This document shows, piece after piece, positions 26,349-34,121 of a stretch of DNA of 64,000 nucleotides (positions are counted from its first letter, which is position 1; each line of letters opens with the position of its first letter). The DNA lies in assembly GCF_900182985.1 (NCBI RefSeq), contig NZ_FXUY01000001.1, positions 2,480,001 through 2,544,000 on the forward strand, in the 5' to 3' direction. Made by a program: the position numbers and the translations under genes. Below the pieces are notes generated by a model that was not told the DNA's origin, searched no databases, and saw only the letters and a list, made by a program, of their open reading frames with translations. Origin of the DNA: Pseudomonas helmanticensis. Lineage in GTDB: Bacteria; Pseudomonadota; Gammaproteobacteria; Pseudomonadales; Pseudomonadaceae.

Positions 26349-27347
26349 GTGAAAAAACTCTTTGGCGCCTCACTTCTCGCCGCCGGCCTGGCCTTGGCCA
26401 ACATCGCTCAGGCAGCCCCGACGCTGCTCAACGTTTCCTACGACGTGATGCGCGATTTCTACAAGGACTACAACACTGCGTTCCAGAAACACTGGCAAGC
26501 CGAGCACAACGAAAACATCACCGTGCAGATGTCCTTCGGCGGTTCGAGCAAGCAAGCGCGCTCGGTGATCGACGGCCTGCCGGCTGACGTCATCACCATG
26601 AACATGGCCACCGACATCAACGCCCTCGCCGACAACGGCAAACTGGTTCCGGAAAACTGGGTCACGCGTCTGCCGAACAACAGCGCGCCATTCACCTCCG
26701 CCACCGTGTTCATCGTCCGCAAGGGCAACCCGAAAGCCCTGAAAGACTGGCCGGACCTGCTCAAGGACGGCGTGCAAGTGATCGTGCCAAACCCGAAAAC
26801 TTCGGGTAACGGCCGCTACACCTACCTGTCGGCTTGGGGTTATGTGCTGAAGAACGGTGGTGACGAGAACAAGGCCAAGGATTTCGTCGGCAAACTGTTC
26901 AAGCAAGCGCCGGTACTGGACACCGGTGGCCGCGCCGCAACCACCACGTTCATGACCAACCAGATCGGCGACGTGCTGGTGACCTTCGAAAACGAAGCGG
27001 AAATGATTGCCCGCGAGTTTGGTCGTGATCAGTTTGAAGTGATCTACCCGAGTGTTTCGGCTGAGGCTGAGCCACCGGTGTCCGTGGTCGATAAAGTGGT
27101 CGACAAGAAAGGTTCGCGCGCGACGGCGGATGAGTACCTGAAGTACCTGTGGTCGCCGGAAGGCCAGGAGATTGCTGCGGCGAACTACCTGCGTCCGCGT
27201 GATCCGGCGGTGCTGGCGAAGTACACCGATCGTTTCCCGAAAGTTGATTTCCTCTCGGTTGAGAAGACCTTCGGCGACTGGCGCACCGTGCAAAAGACTC
27301 ACTTCAATGACGGCGGTGTCTTCGATCAGATTTACACCGGCCAGTAA
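26349..27347 (+). CDS. sbp: Sulfate ABC transporter periplasmic binding protein
   Basis: 332 residues with a signal peptide ending NIAQA. It is typical of sulfate/thiosulfate-binding proteins: LLNVSYDVMRDFYKDYN, QSFGGSSKQARSV-like anion-binding segment (here MSFGGSSKQARS), and NPKTSGNGRYTYL. The GTG start is preceded by AAGGA. The cysTWA permease and ATPase genes that usually follow are absent; a REPIN and an unrelated gene come next. It is either an orphan that serves a distant transporter or a second copy. Confidence 0.94.
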   Translation: MKKLFGASLLAAGLALANIAQAAPTLLNVSYDVMRDFYKDYNTAFQKHWQAEHNENITVQMSFGGSSKQARSVIDGLPADVITMNMATDINALADNGKLVPENWVTRLPNNSAPFTSATVFIVRKGNPKALKDWPDLLKDGVQVIVPNPKTSGNGRYTYLSAWGYVLKNGGDENKAKDFVGKLFKQAPVLDTGGRAATTTFMTNQIGDVLVTFENEAEMIAREFGRDQFEVIYPSVSAEAEPPVSVVDKVVDKKGSRATADEYLKYLWSPEGQEIAAANYLRPRDPAVLAKYTDRFPKVDFLSVEKTFGDWRTVQKTHFNDGGVFDQIYTGQ

Positions 27348-27360
27348 CACCTGATCCTCT

Positions 27361-27444
27361 GTAGGAGCTGCCGCAGGCTGCGATCTTTTGACTTTGATGT
27401 TTAGAAACAAGATCAAAAGATCGCAGCCTGCGGCAGCTCCTACA
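27361..27444. repeat. REPIN (GATCGCAGCC class)
   Basis: Inverted REP pair directly after the sulfate-binding protein gene, between convergent genes. Confidence 0.92.
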
Positions 27445-27463
27445 GGGGGAATTGTGTGAACCA

Positions 27464-28084
27464 TTACATCGGTGGGGTGACGCCGTCCTTGCCGGCGGAG
27501 ATGGATTGCGCTGTCAGCGTGCCGTCCGCACTTTGCGTGACGAAGGTGACGATCTTCACTCCAACCTTCAGCAAGCTTCTATCGCCCGGCGTCAGATTGA
27601 CGATCGGCACATCCTCCGGCACCAGGATCTTCTGCTGCCCGCCCTTGTAGTTCACCGTCAGCACCCGCCCGTTGCTCACCACCAGATCGCCGACGCTGCC
27701 ATTGGTCATGCTGCTGCCCTTGGCCAGATCGAAAGGTCGATGACCATCGCCACTTCCGGCCAATTCCGGCGGAAACACATGCACTTCCAGCGCCTTGAGC
27801 GTGCCATCTTCCTGGGGCATTGCCGCCGAACCAATGTAACTGCCGGGTTTGATGTCTTCGATATTGGCCAAAGTGACGGCGCGAACTTTGGTGTCGCCGG
27901 TCAACCGGATCACCACGTTCTCGCCACTGTTGACGTGGACTTTCAAGGTATCGGCGCTGACCCCGGTGATCTCGCCGCGCACACCGAGGCGCATGCCCGG
28001 AGCATCGGCAGCCTGCACGCTCGTCGCACTCAGCAGGCTGATCAGGACAATCGTTGCGGTGTGGCGAAGCCTCTGACGAAACAT
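27464..28084 (-). CDS. Secreted beta-rich protein of unknown function (DUF5666-like)
   Basis: 206 residues with a signal peptide ending SVQA. The mature part has OB-fold-like repeats of the type RGEITGVSADTLKVHV and SSMTNGSVGDLVVSNGRVLTVNYKGGQQKILVP, resembling DUF5666-type domains; the resemblance is by eye only. The start ATG (28082-28084) has a strong GGAGG site; ten upstream in-frame codons are not needed. It is divergent from the MFS gene. Confidence 0.72.
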   Translation of the reverse strand: MFRQRLRHTATIVLISLLSATSVQAADAPGMRLGVRGEITGVSADTLKVHVNSGENVVIRLTGDTKVRAVTLANIEDIKPGSYIGSAAMPQEDGTLKALEVHVFPPELAGSGDGHRPFDLAKGSSMTNGSVGDLVVSNGRVLTVNYKGGQQKILVPEDVPIVNLTPGDRSLLKVGVKIVTFVTQSADGTLTAQSISAGKDGVTPPM

Positions 28085-28226
28085 TGCAATCCTCCGGTGA
28101 TGAACATTGAACAAGCCGATGCAAACATAAGCACGCTATCGAAGAAGATGTAAGTGAATGTATCATCGACCCTCAACGGCCGGACGCAAGGTCCGCCGAT
28201 GGATGACATGCCGAGCGCTCCTGTTC

Positions 28227-28241
28227 ATTCCGCAACGGAAT
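28227..28241. promoter_or_regulatory. ATTCCG-N3-CGGAAT palindrome upstream of the MFS gene
   Basis: A perfect 6-bp inverted repeat with a 3-bp centre that also fits the LysR-type T-N11-A pattern. It lies 87 bp before the MFS start in the divergent gap. No regulator gene is adjacent. Confidence 0.45.
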
Positions 28242-28327
28242 AACTGATATCAACCGACGGCGTCTTCTGCCCTGGCGGTTTGTCCCATAGCCTCACTGCA
28301 TTCCCTTTCGCTGGATCGAGAAACCTT

Positions 28328-29515
28328 ATGACCGCCACAACTCACGCAATGACCAGGGGCATGGTGCTGCTGTTCGCCTTCTGCTGCGGCGCCATCGTCG
28401 CCAACATCTACTACGCGCAGCCGATCATCGGCCTGATCGCGCCGGACATCGGCCTCTCCGACACCATGGCCAGCTTCATCGTCTCGCTGACGCAGATCGG
28501 TTATGCGCTGGGCCTGTTCTTCCTGGTGCCGCTGGGTGATCTGCTGGAGAACCGCCGGTTGATGATCATCACCACCGTGGTGGCGATTGCCAGCCTGTTG
28601 GCGGCGGCGTTTACCGATCAGCCGAATGTGTTCCTGCTGATCTCGTTGCTGGTGGGTTTCAGTTCGGTGTCGGTGCAGATCCTGATTCCACTGGCGGCGC
28701 ATCTGGCGCCGGAAGAGTCCCGTGGCCGTGTGGTCGGCGGGATCATGGGCGGCTTGTTGCTGGGTATTCTGCTGGCTCGGCCAGTGTCGAGTGTGGTTGC
28801 CGACCACTTCGGCTGGCGGGCGATGTTCATGATTGCCGCCGCGTTGATGGCGGCGATCAGCGTGGTGCTGGCGCTGACCGTGCCCAAGCGCCAACCGGAT
28901 CACAGCGCCACGTACGGCCAACTGCTCGGCTCATTGTGGACGCTGCTGCGCCAGCAACCAGTACTGCGCCAGCGCGCGTTTTATCAGGGCTGCATGTTCG
29001 CCACGTTCAGCCTGTTCTGGACCGCCGTGCCGCTGGAGCTGGCGCGCAACCATGGCCTGTCGCAAAGCGAGATCGCGATCTTCGCCCTGGTCGGCGCCAT
29101 CGGTGCCATCGCCGCGCCGATCAGCGGCCGCCTGGCGGATGCCGGTCACACCCGCATCGCTTCGTTGCTGGCCATGATCTTTGCCAGCCTGAGCTTCCTG
29201 CCCGCCTTCATCCATCCGGCCTATAGCGTCATCGGTCTGGCCGTGACCGGCGTGGTATTGGACTTCTGCGTGCAGATGAACATGGTCCTGGGCCAACGCG
29301 CGGTGTATTCGCTGGACGCGAAAAGCCGTGGTCGCCTCAACGCGCTGTACATGACCAGCATCTTTATCGGCGGCGCGTTCGGCTCGTCGGTGGCCAGTGC
29401 GGTGTATGAACATGGCGGCTGGTTGTGGATCGTGATCGTCGGCAGTGTGTTTCCGCTGTTGGCGTTGTTGCGGTTTTTGAGTGTGACTGAAAGGCGTTCT
29501 CTGGCTGCTGCCTGA
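28328..29515 (+). CDS. MFS transporter (drug/metabolite exporter type)
   Basis: 395 residues with 12 predicted membrane helices. The start is VLLFAFCCGAIVANIYYAQPIIG, as in the YnfM/YdeR-like group of proton antiporters, and the loop 2-3 motif A variant is GDLLENRRLMI. The start ATG at 28328 is chosen; an in-frame ATG 16 codons upstream is less likely. The substrate cannot be inferred. Confidence 0.88.
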   Translation: MTATTHAMTRGMVLLFAFCCGAIVANIYYAQPIIGLIAPDIGLSDTMASFIVSLTQIGYALGLFFLVPLGDLLENRRLMIITTVVAIASLLAAAFTDQPNVFLLISLLVGFSSVSVQILIPLAAHLAPEESRGRVVGGIMGGLLLGILLARPVSSVVADHFGWRAMFMIAAALMAAISVVLALTVPKRQPDHSATYGQLLGSLWTLLRQQPVLRQRAFYQGCMFATFSLFWTAVPLELARNHGLSQSEIAIFALVGAIGAIAAPISGRLADAGHTRIASLLAMIFASLSFLPAFIHPAYSVIGLAVTGVVLDFCVQMNMVLGQRAVYSLDAKSRGRLNALYMTSIFIGGAFGSSVASAVYEHGGWLWIVIVGSVFPLLALLRFLSVTERRSLAAA

Positions 29516-29570
29516 AACAAAAAGCGTCGCGGGTAAGCTCCCACATTGGCACTGTGGCTACAGGTCAAAT

Positions 29571-29654
29571 GCAGGAGCTGCCGAAGGCTCGGGCCGTGAT
29601 CGGACGATCTCTTGATCTTGCCTTGAAAGATCGCAGCCTGCGGCAGCTCCTACA
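29571..29654. repeat. Degraded REPIN (GATCGCAGCC class)
   Basis: The right REP (AAAGATCGCAGCCTGCGGC) is intact; the left copy is interrupted after GGAGCTGCCGAAGGCT. It lies between convergent mfs and hicB genes. Confidence 0.75.
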
Positions 29655-29689
29655 CAGGTTATTCACTGAGCCTGGGGGACCGATGACGC

Positions 29690-30094
29690 TTAATACCGAA
29701 CCAGTTTCTCCATCGCCGCATCCGCCAGAAAGGAGGAGCGGCTTTTGACGTTGTGTTCGCGCACATAACGGTCGATTCGCTGGATCACGTAACCGGGGAG
29801 CGTCACGTTGACCTTCTCGGTCTTGCCGAGATAAGGCGAAATATCCAGCTCCAGCATGCCCCAGCCCATATCGGCAAATTCCGGATTGTTGCGATGCGCC
29901 GCTGCAGAAGTGGGCATAGGGACCGCCTCTGCGCTCGCCACAATCTCCTGCAGCATGATGTGGGCGATTTCAACGGCAGCGTTGTAGGCCTCTTCGAAAC
30001 TATCCCCCGCTGTCACGGCGCCGGGAATATCGGGGATCTGAATACCGATGGCAGTATTTTCGTCGCCCCATTCAATGCAGATTGGATATTGCAT
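29690..30094 (-). CDS. hicB: HicB family antitoxin
   Basis: 134 residues. The N-terminal half is the HicB partial-RNase H-like fold (YPICIEWGDENTAIGIQIPDIPG ... SFEEAYNAAVEIAHIMLQE). The C-terminal half is a ribbon-helix-helix DNA-binding domain (KVNVTLPGYVIQRIDRYV, then SRSSFLADAAMEKL). It would neutralise HicA and repress the operon. Its ATG overlaps the hicA stop by one base (TAATG), with hicA first. Confidence 0.93.
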   Translation of the reverse strand: MQYPICIEWGDENTAIGIQIPDIPGAVTAGDSFEEAYNAAVEIAHIMLQEIVASAEAVPMPTSAAAHRNNPEFADMGWGMLELDISPYLGKTEKVNVTLPGYVIQRIDRYVREHNVKSRSSFLADAAMEKLVRY

Positions 30095-30309
30095 TATGGA
30101 TCTCCTTGGTAACTGGCTGGCGGGTTGTACAGCCCGGCACGCCTCCTGATGCTTTTGACCGTCCCCAGTGGCAAATCCTTTTTCGGGTGAGGGACGGGAA
30201 TCGTGTACGGGTTGTATCGGTGAGTGAAGATGTGATGACTGCCAGTGATCCGATCCAGCACCCAGCCAGCCTCCTCCAGCTCCTTGATCAATTGCCTGCT
30301 CTGCACCAA
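30094..30309 (-). CDS. hicA: HicA family mRNA interferase toxin
   Basis: 71 residues, a double-stranded RNA-binding-like fold that cleaves mRNA when free of HicB. It has the family arrangement LIKELEEAGW, then the active-site histidine region GSHHIFTH (His25), then PVPHPKKDLPLGTVKSI. It is upstream of and coupled to hicB. Confidence 0.93.
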   Translation of the reverse strand: MVQSRQLIKELEEAGWVLDRITGSHHIFTHRYNPYTIPVPHPKKDLPLGTVKSIRRRAGLYNPPASYQGDP

Positions 30310-30336
30310 TCGCCTCCTTGGCCCGGCCTTTTAAAA

Positions 30337-30352
30337 ATAACCCTAGAGTTAT
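30337..30352. promoter_or_regulatory. Operator candidate of hicAB
   Basis: ATAACCCTAGAGTTAT, a 16-bp near-perfect palindrome (two mismatches at the centre), 28 bp upstream of the hicA start. HicB proteins with ribbon-helix-helix domains autoregulate through such sites. Confidence 0.55.
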
Positions 30353-30526
30353 CTTTACTCAAGCACAGAAAACCGCAAAGCGACGTCCGGTTGTTTTGCA
30401 GAGTGTGAGTTTTCATTCATTCCCCCCGAGCATGAATGCTATGCCACGCACCGGCGTTCTCCTGCGCGCACCTGGCGGTCACTCTTGAACCCAGCCACTA
30501 CCGGCGCTTTTTCAGGACTTTCGACC

Positions 30527-31183
30527 ATGACCCTGCAAGCAAAACTCGATGCCTTCAAAGCTGACTTCAAGGCTGGCAAACCGCCTTACAACGCCCCTGC
30601 CGACATCCACCCGGTAATGGAGCGCGCCACCGCCGATTTGATCGCCTCCGGCGCCGCCAGTCGTGCCTTGAAAGTCGGTGACATCGCACCGCTGTTCACT
30701 CTCAAAGACCCTGAGGGCAACGCGGTCTCGTCCGCCGATCGGCTGGCACGAGGGCCGTTGGTGCTGACGTTTTATCGTGGCGTCTGGTGTCCGTACTGCA
30801 ACATGGAGCTGCAAGCATTGCAGGCGTTTCTGCCTGAGATTGAAAACAATGGGGCGAGCCTTTTGGCAATTTCACCGCAGATCGCTGCCAACAGTCGCAA
30901 GTCGCAACGCATCAACGAACTGCAATTCCCGATCCTCAGCGATCCGCGCAATGACGTCGCCGCAGCCTTTGGGTTGCGCTTCGAATTGCCGCCCTACCTG
31001 ATCGAGCTGTACAAGAATCTGCGCAATGACCTGCCGACCTTCAACGATGATCCGGCCTGGACCTTGCCGATGCCGGCGCGTTATGTGATCGGTCAGGACG
31101 GCGTGATTCGTTACGCCGAGGTCAACCCGGATTACACTCAGCGTCCCGAGCCTGACGCGATGCTGGATGCATTGCGCGGCTGA
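30527..31183 (+). CDS. AhpC/TSA-type peroxiredoxin-like protein
   Basis: 218 residues with a thioredoxin fold. The redox motif is FYRGVWCPYCNMEL (Cys88 and Cys91), so it has a thioredoxin-like CxxC rather than the single peroxidatic cysteine of classical peroxiredoxins. About 50 N-terminal residues precede the domain. It probably reduces peroxides or disulfides in the cytoplasm. The ATG at 30527 is used; the preceding in-frame codons lack a ribosome binding site. It is followed closely by an SDR gene. Confidence 0.85.
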   Translation: MTLQAKLDAFKADFKAGKPPYNAPADIHPVMERATADLIASGAASRALKVGDIAPLFTLKDPEGNAVSSADRLARGPLVLTFYRGVWCPYCNMELQALQAFLPEIENNGASLLAISPQIAANSRKSQRINELQFPILSDPRNDVAAAFGLRFELPPYLIELYKNLRNDLPTFNDDPAWTLPMPARYVIGQDGVIRYAEVNPDYTQRPEPDAMLDALRG

Positions 31184-31208
31184 ATCGATGACCTGCCCTG
31201 GAGTTGCC

Positions 31209-31928
31209 ATGACCCGACGTACTTTCCTCATCACCGGTGCCAGCAAAGGCATTGGCCGGGCGCTGGCCGAACATCTCGACCGCACCGGGCATCGCGTGGT
31301 GGGGATCGCTCGCCAGCCGGATCTGAGCTTTCCGGGGATTCTGTTTCCACTGGACCTGAGCGATCGCAAGCTGACCGGTGAGGTCCTCGCAGAACTGGCG
31401 CGCACGTATGAGTTCGACGGGCTGGTGAACAACGTCGGACTGGTGCGCCCGCAGGCGTTGGGTGAAATCGATCTGGACGCCTTCGACGACGTGATGCGGC
31501 TGAATCTGCATTCAGCGTTACAGGCGACGCAGGCGCTGCTGCCGGGAATGCGCACGCGCGGTTGGGGTCGGGTGGTAAACATTTCCAGCCTGACGGTGCT
31601 GGGCATCACCCAGCGCACGGCGTATGCAGCGGCGAAAGCGGCGCTGGTCAGCTTCACCCGCTCATGGGCGCTGGAGCTGGCGCAGACCGGTATCACCGTG
31701 AATGCGGTGGCACCGGGGCCGACCGAAACCGAACTGTTCCGCGCCAACAATCCGCCGGGCAGCGAGGGTGAGGCGCGGTATCTGGCCGGGGTGCCGATGG
31801 GACGCCTGGGGCAGCCGGAGGAGATTGCCTCGGCGATTGCGTTTCTGCTGTCGGAGCAAAGCGGCTTCATCACCGGGCAAACCTTGTTCGTCGATGGCGG
31901 CGCATCAGTCGGCAAAGCCGCATTCTGA
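31209..31928 (+). CDS. Short-chain dehydrogenase/reductase (FabG-like)
   Basis: 239 residues, classical SDR: nucleotide-binding TGASKGIG (10-17), NNVG (family NNAG), the serine in NISSLTV, the catalytic YAAAK, and the C-terminal GFITGQTLFVDGGAS. The substrate is unknown. It starts 26 bp after the peroxiredoxin-like gene with GGAG upstream, so the two are probably one operon. Confidence 0.92.
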   Translation: MTRRTFLITGASKGIGRALAEHLDRTGHRVVGIARQPDLSFPGILFPLDLSDRKLTGEVLAELARTYEFDGLVNNVGLVRPQALGEIDLDAFDDVMRLNLHSALQATQALLPGMRTRGWGRVVNISSLTVLGITQRTAYAAAKAALVSFTRSWALELAQTGITVNAVAPGPTETELFRANNPPGSEGEARYLAGVPMGRLGQPEEIASAIAFLLSEQSGFITGQTLFVDGGASVGKAAF

Positions 31929-31945
31929 TCAACACCCCAAATCCT

Positions 31946-32036
31946 CTGTGGGAGCGAGCCTGCTCGCGAATACGGTATGTCAGACACATTGATGTTGCTG
32001 ATACACCGCTTTCGCGAGCAGGCTCGCTCCCACAGG
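31946..32036. repeat. REPIN (GAGCAGGCTC class, GCTCCCACA variant)
   Basis: TGTGGGAGCGAGCCTGCTCG and its inverted partner around a 45-bp spacer. The flanking bases (GTGGGAGCGAG) mark a sub-variant of the class that ends in CTCACTCCTACA. Confidence 0.92.
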
Positions 32037-32057
32037 GATCCACGATAAGGAGCATTG

Positions 32058-32945
32058 ATGGACCGCCTCGCCGTCATGGAAACCTTCATCTACGTCGTCG
32101 AAACCGGCTCGTTTTCCGCCGCCGCGCGACGTCTGAATATCGGCCAGCCAGCGGTATCGAAAACCATCGCCGCGCTGGAAAAACGCTTGGCCGTCAGCCT
32201 GCTCCTGCGCTCGACGCGCGGCCTGACCCCGACCGAAGCCGGACTGGCTTTTTTCGAACGGGCCAAACGCGCCATCGAAGAAGCCGACGAGGCCGACAAC
32301 GCTGCGCGCGGCATCGCCAGCGGCTTGAGCGGCAACTTGCGCATCAGCGCCGCGGTGACCTTCGGTCGCCTGCACATCGTCCCGCAACTGGGGCCGTTCC
32401 TCGATCAGCACCCACAACTGAACATCGACCTGATGCTCGACGACCGCAACATCAATCTGGTTGAAGAAGGCATCGATGTAGCTTTGCGCATGGGTGCGCT
32501 CAACGATTCGGGGCTCACCGCCCGCAAGATCGCCGACTGCCGCCGCGTGGTGCTTGGCACACCGGCCTACTTTGCCAAGCACGGCGAACCGAGCTGCCCC
32601 GCCGAATTGAGCAAACACCAGGCCGTCGTCTACAACCTCGGCGGCGGCACCACTTGGCAGTTCGCCAAAGGCGCGGAGCAACAATCGGTGATCCTCAGCG
32701 GACGTTTGCGCGTCAGCGCGGCCGAGGGCGTACGCGAAGCTGTACTGGCCGATCAGGGCCTGACAATCGCCTCCGAATGGATGTTCGCCCCGGAACTGGC
32801 CAGCGGCGCGGTGAAAACCGTTATGCACGACTGGACACTGCCCGATCTGGATTTGTGGGCGGTGTTTCCAACGGGAAGAATGGCGAGTGCCAAGGCGCGG
32901 GCGTTTGTTGAGTATGTGCAGGGGATTCTGATCGACGAGCATTAA
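32058..32945 (+). CDS. LysR family transcriptional regulator
   Basis: 295 residues. An N-terminal winged HTH (MDRLAVMETFIYVVETGSF, then QPAVSKTIAALEKRL) is followed by a periplasmic-binding-protein-like effector domain. The start ATG at 32058 has AAGGAG 5 bp upstream. It lies in the same direction downstream of the SDR gene, separated by a REPIN; it may control the peroxiredoxin-SDR pair, which is inference. Confidence 0.93.
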   Translation: MDRLAVMETFIYVVETGSFSAAARRLNIGQPAVSKTIAALEKRLAVSLLLRSTRGLTPTEAGLAFFERAKRAIEEADEADNAARGIASGLSGNLRISAAVTFGRLHIVPQLGPFLDQHPQLNIDLMLDDRNINLVEEGIDVALRMGALNDSGLTARKIADCRRVVLGTPAYFAKHGEPSCPAELSKHQAVVYNLGGGTTWQFAKGAEQQSVILSGRLRVSAAEGVREAVLADQGLTIASEWMFAPELASGAVKTVMHDWTLPDLDLWAVFPTGRMASAKARAFVEYVQGILIDEH

Positions 32946-32954
32946 TACCGAGCG

Positions 32955-32981
32955 TTTCGTTTATTGCGATTTTCGTTTATT
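32955..32981. repeat. Direct repeat TTTCGTTTATT, 16-bp period
   Basis: Two exact 11-bp copies (32955-32965 and 32971-32981) upstream of the HTH-PIN gene pair. The AT-rich composition and the helical-range spacing suggest a regulator binding site or promoter element. Confidence 0.5.
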
Positions 32982-32991
32982 TCGAATAAAG

Positions 32992-33020
32992 TTCCGACAT
33001 TCATTATTAACATGTCGGAA
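32992..33020. promoter_or_regulatory. Inverted-repeat operator of the HTH-PIN pair
   Basis: TTCCGACAT (32992-33000) and ATGTCGGAA (33012-33020), perfect 9-bp arms with an 11-bp AT-rich centre, ending 5 bp before the ATG of the HTH gene. Its position over the ribosome binding region suits autorepression by the encoded DNA-binding protein. Confidence 0.65.
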
Positions 33021-33025
33021 AAATC

Positions 33026-33493
33026 ATGTCGATCATTGTTCATCCTCCTATCAACCTTCCCGTAGAGCGCGAAATAAAAGCAGCCATCGAAGGCCAACGC
33101 GCCCTGGCCGCTTACCTGGCGACTGAATTCGAAACCCAGCACATCCAGATCTTCGATGAGCAGAACGAGGCGCACCGTGTCGAACTGCCCACCTCCGCCC
33201 TGCGCCTTCTCGTCGACATTCTTGCGGCGCTGGCAGAAGGCAATGCCGTCAAAGTCGTGCCGATTCATGCCGAACTCACCACCCAGGAAGCCGCTGACCT
33301 CCTTAACGTCTCACGCCCGCACATGATAAAGCTGCTGGAAAGCGGCGAGATTTCCTACCACAAAACCGGCAAGCACCGACGTGTGCGCTTTGCCGATTTG
33401 ATGGACTATAAAACCCGGCGCGACACCGCCAGCGAGCAGGCAATGGCGCTACTCGCGGAGCAGGCACAAGTATTAAGGACAGGATACGAGTGA
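33026..33493 (+). CDS. Excisionase-type HTH DNA-binding protein (probable antitoxin of a PIN toxin)
   Basis: 155 residues. The C-terminal half has an excisionase/MerR-like helix-turn-helix (ELTTQEAADLLNVSRPHMIKLLESG, then YHKTGKHRRVRFADLMDY). The N-terminal half (about 1-85) is predicted helical and unlike known VapB antitoxins. Its stop overlaps the GTG start of the PIN gene (GTGA), and a perfect inverted repeat lies just upstream. Together these suggest an antitoxin-autoregulator. Function is inferred from arrangement, not from a characterised homologue. Confidence 0.85.
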   Translation: MSIIVHPPINLPVEREIKAAIEGQRALAAYLATEFETQHIQIFDEQNEAHRVELPTSALRLLVDILAALAEGNAVKVVPIHAELTTQEAADLLNVSRPHMIKLLESGEISYHKTGKHRRVRFADLMDYKTRRDTASEQAMALLAEQAQVLRTGYE

Positions 33494-34065
33494 GGCATTC
33501 CTCTTTCACCGCTGTATACGATGCATGTGTTTTATACCCAGCCCCGTTGCGAGATTTCCTGATGTGGCTCGCCCTCTCAGGAAGATTTCGGGCGCGATGG
33601 ACAAAGGAGATTCACGGCGAATGGAAACGCAACCTACTAAAGAACCGCACTGACTTGACCATGCAGCAACTGGACCGCACGTCGGAACTGATGGATCGCG
33701 CCATCCCTGATGCATGCGTCTCGGACTATGAGGATCTTGTAACCGGACTGTCACTGCCGGATCCAGATGACCGCCATGTTCTGGCAGCCGCGATACGTTG
33801 CGGTGCAGGCGTTATCGTCACATTCAATTTGAAAGATTTTCCCGATGAGCATCTCGCCCCTTTTGGTATCGAGGCGCAGCATCCAGATGAATTCGTCGAA
33901 AATCTGTTTCATCTGGATTCGGCTGCAGTGATCGCAGCCGCTCAACGACAGCGAAAGCAATTGAAAACACCCGCGATGGACGTCGAATCATTTCTGAGTT
34001 TGCTGCAGCGTCAGGGATTGAAGAAGTCGATTCACGCGCTCGGCAGCTACCGCGCGATCCTGTGA
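33490..34065 (+). CDS. PIN domain protein (probable ribonuclease toxin)
   Basis: 191 residues. PIN-type acidic residues are visible: Asp11 in VYDACVLYP, Glu40/Glu44 in the following helix, Asp91-Asp94 in LPDPDDRHVLAAA, and the VTFNLKDFP segment with Asp116. About 60 C-terminal residues after the PIN core (from about 125) are extra compared with small VapC toxins. The GTG start overlaps the antitoxin-like gene by 4 bp. It probably cleaves RNA when free. Confidence 0.88.
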   Translation: MRHSSFTAVYDACVLYPAPLRDFLMWLALSGRFRARWTKEIHGEWKRNLLKNRTDLTMQQLDRTSELMDRAIPDACVSDYEDLVTGLSLPDPDDRHVLAAAIRCGAGVIVTFNLKDFPDEHLAPFGIEAQHPDEFVENLFHLDSAAVIAAAQRQRKQLKTPAMDVESFLSLLQRQGLKKSIHALGSYRAIL

Positions 34066-34090
34066 AATCGCCAACGCAATCGACAGACAA

Positions 34091-34118
34091 AAAACGGCGA
34101 TCCGAAGATCGCCGTTTT
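34091..34118. terminator. Bidirectional rho-independent terminator
   Basis: AAAACGGCGATC pairs perfectly with GATCGCCGTTTT across a CGAA tetraloop. It separates the PIN gene from the convergent lipoprotein gene and can serve both. Confidence 0.93.
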
Positions 34119-34121
34119 CAT

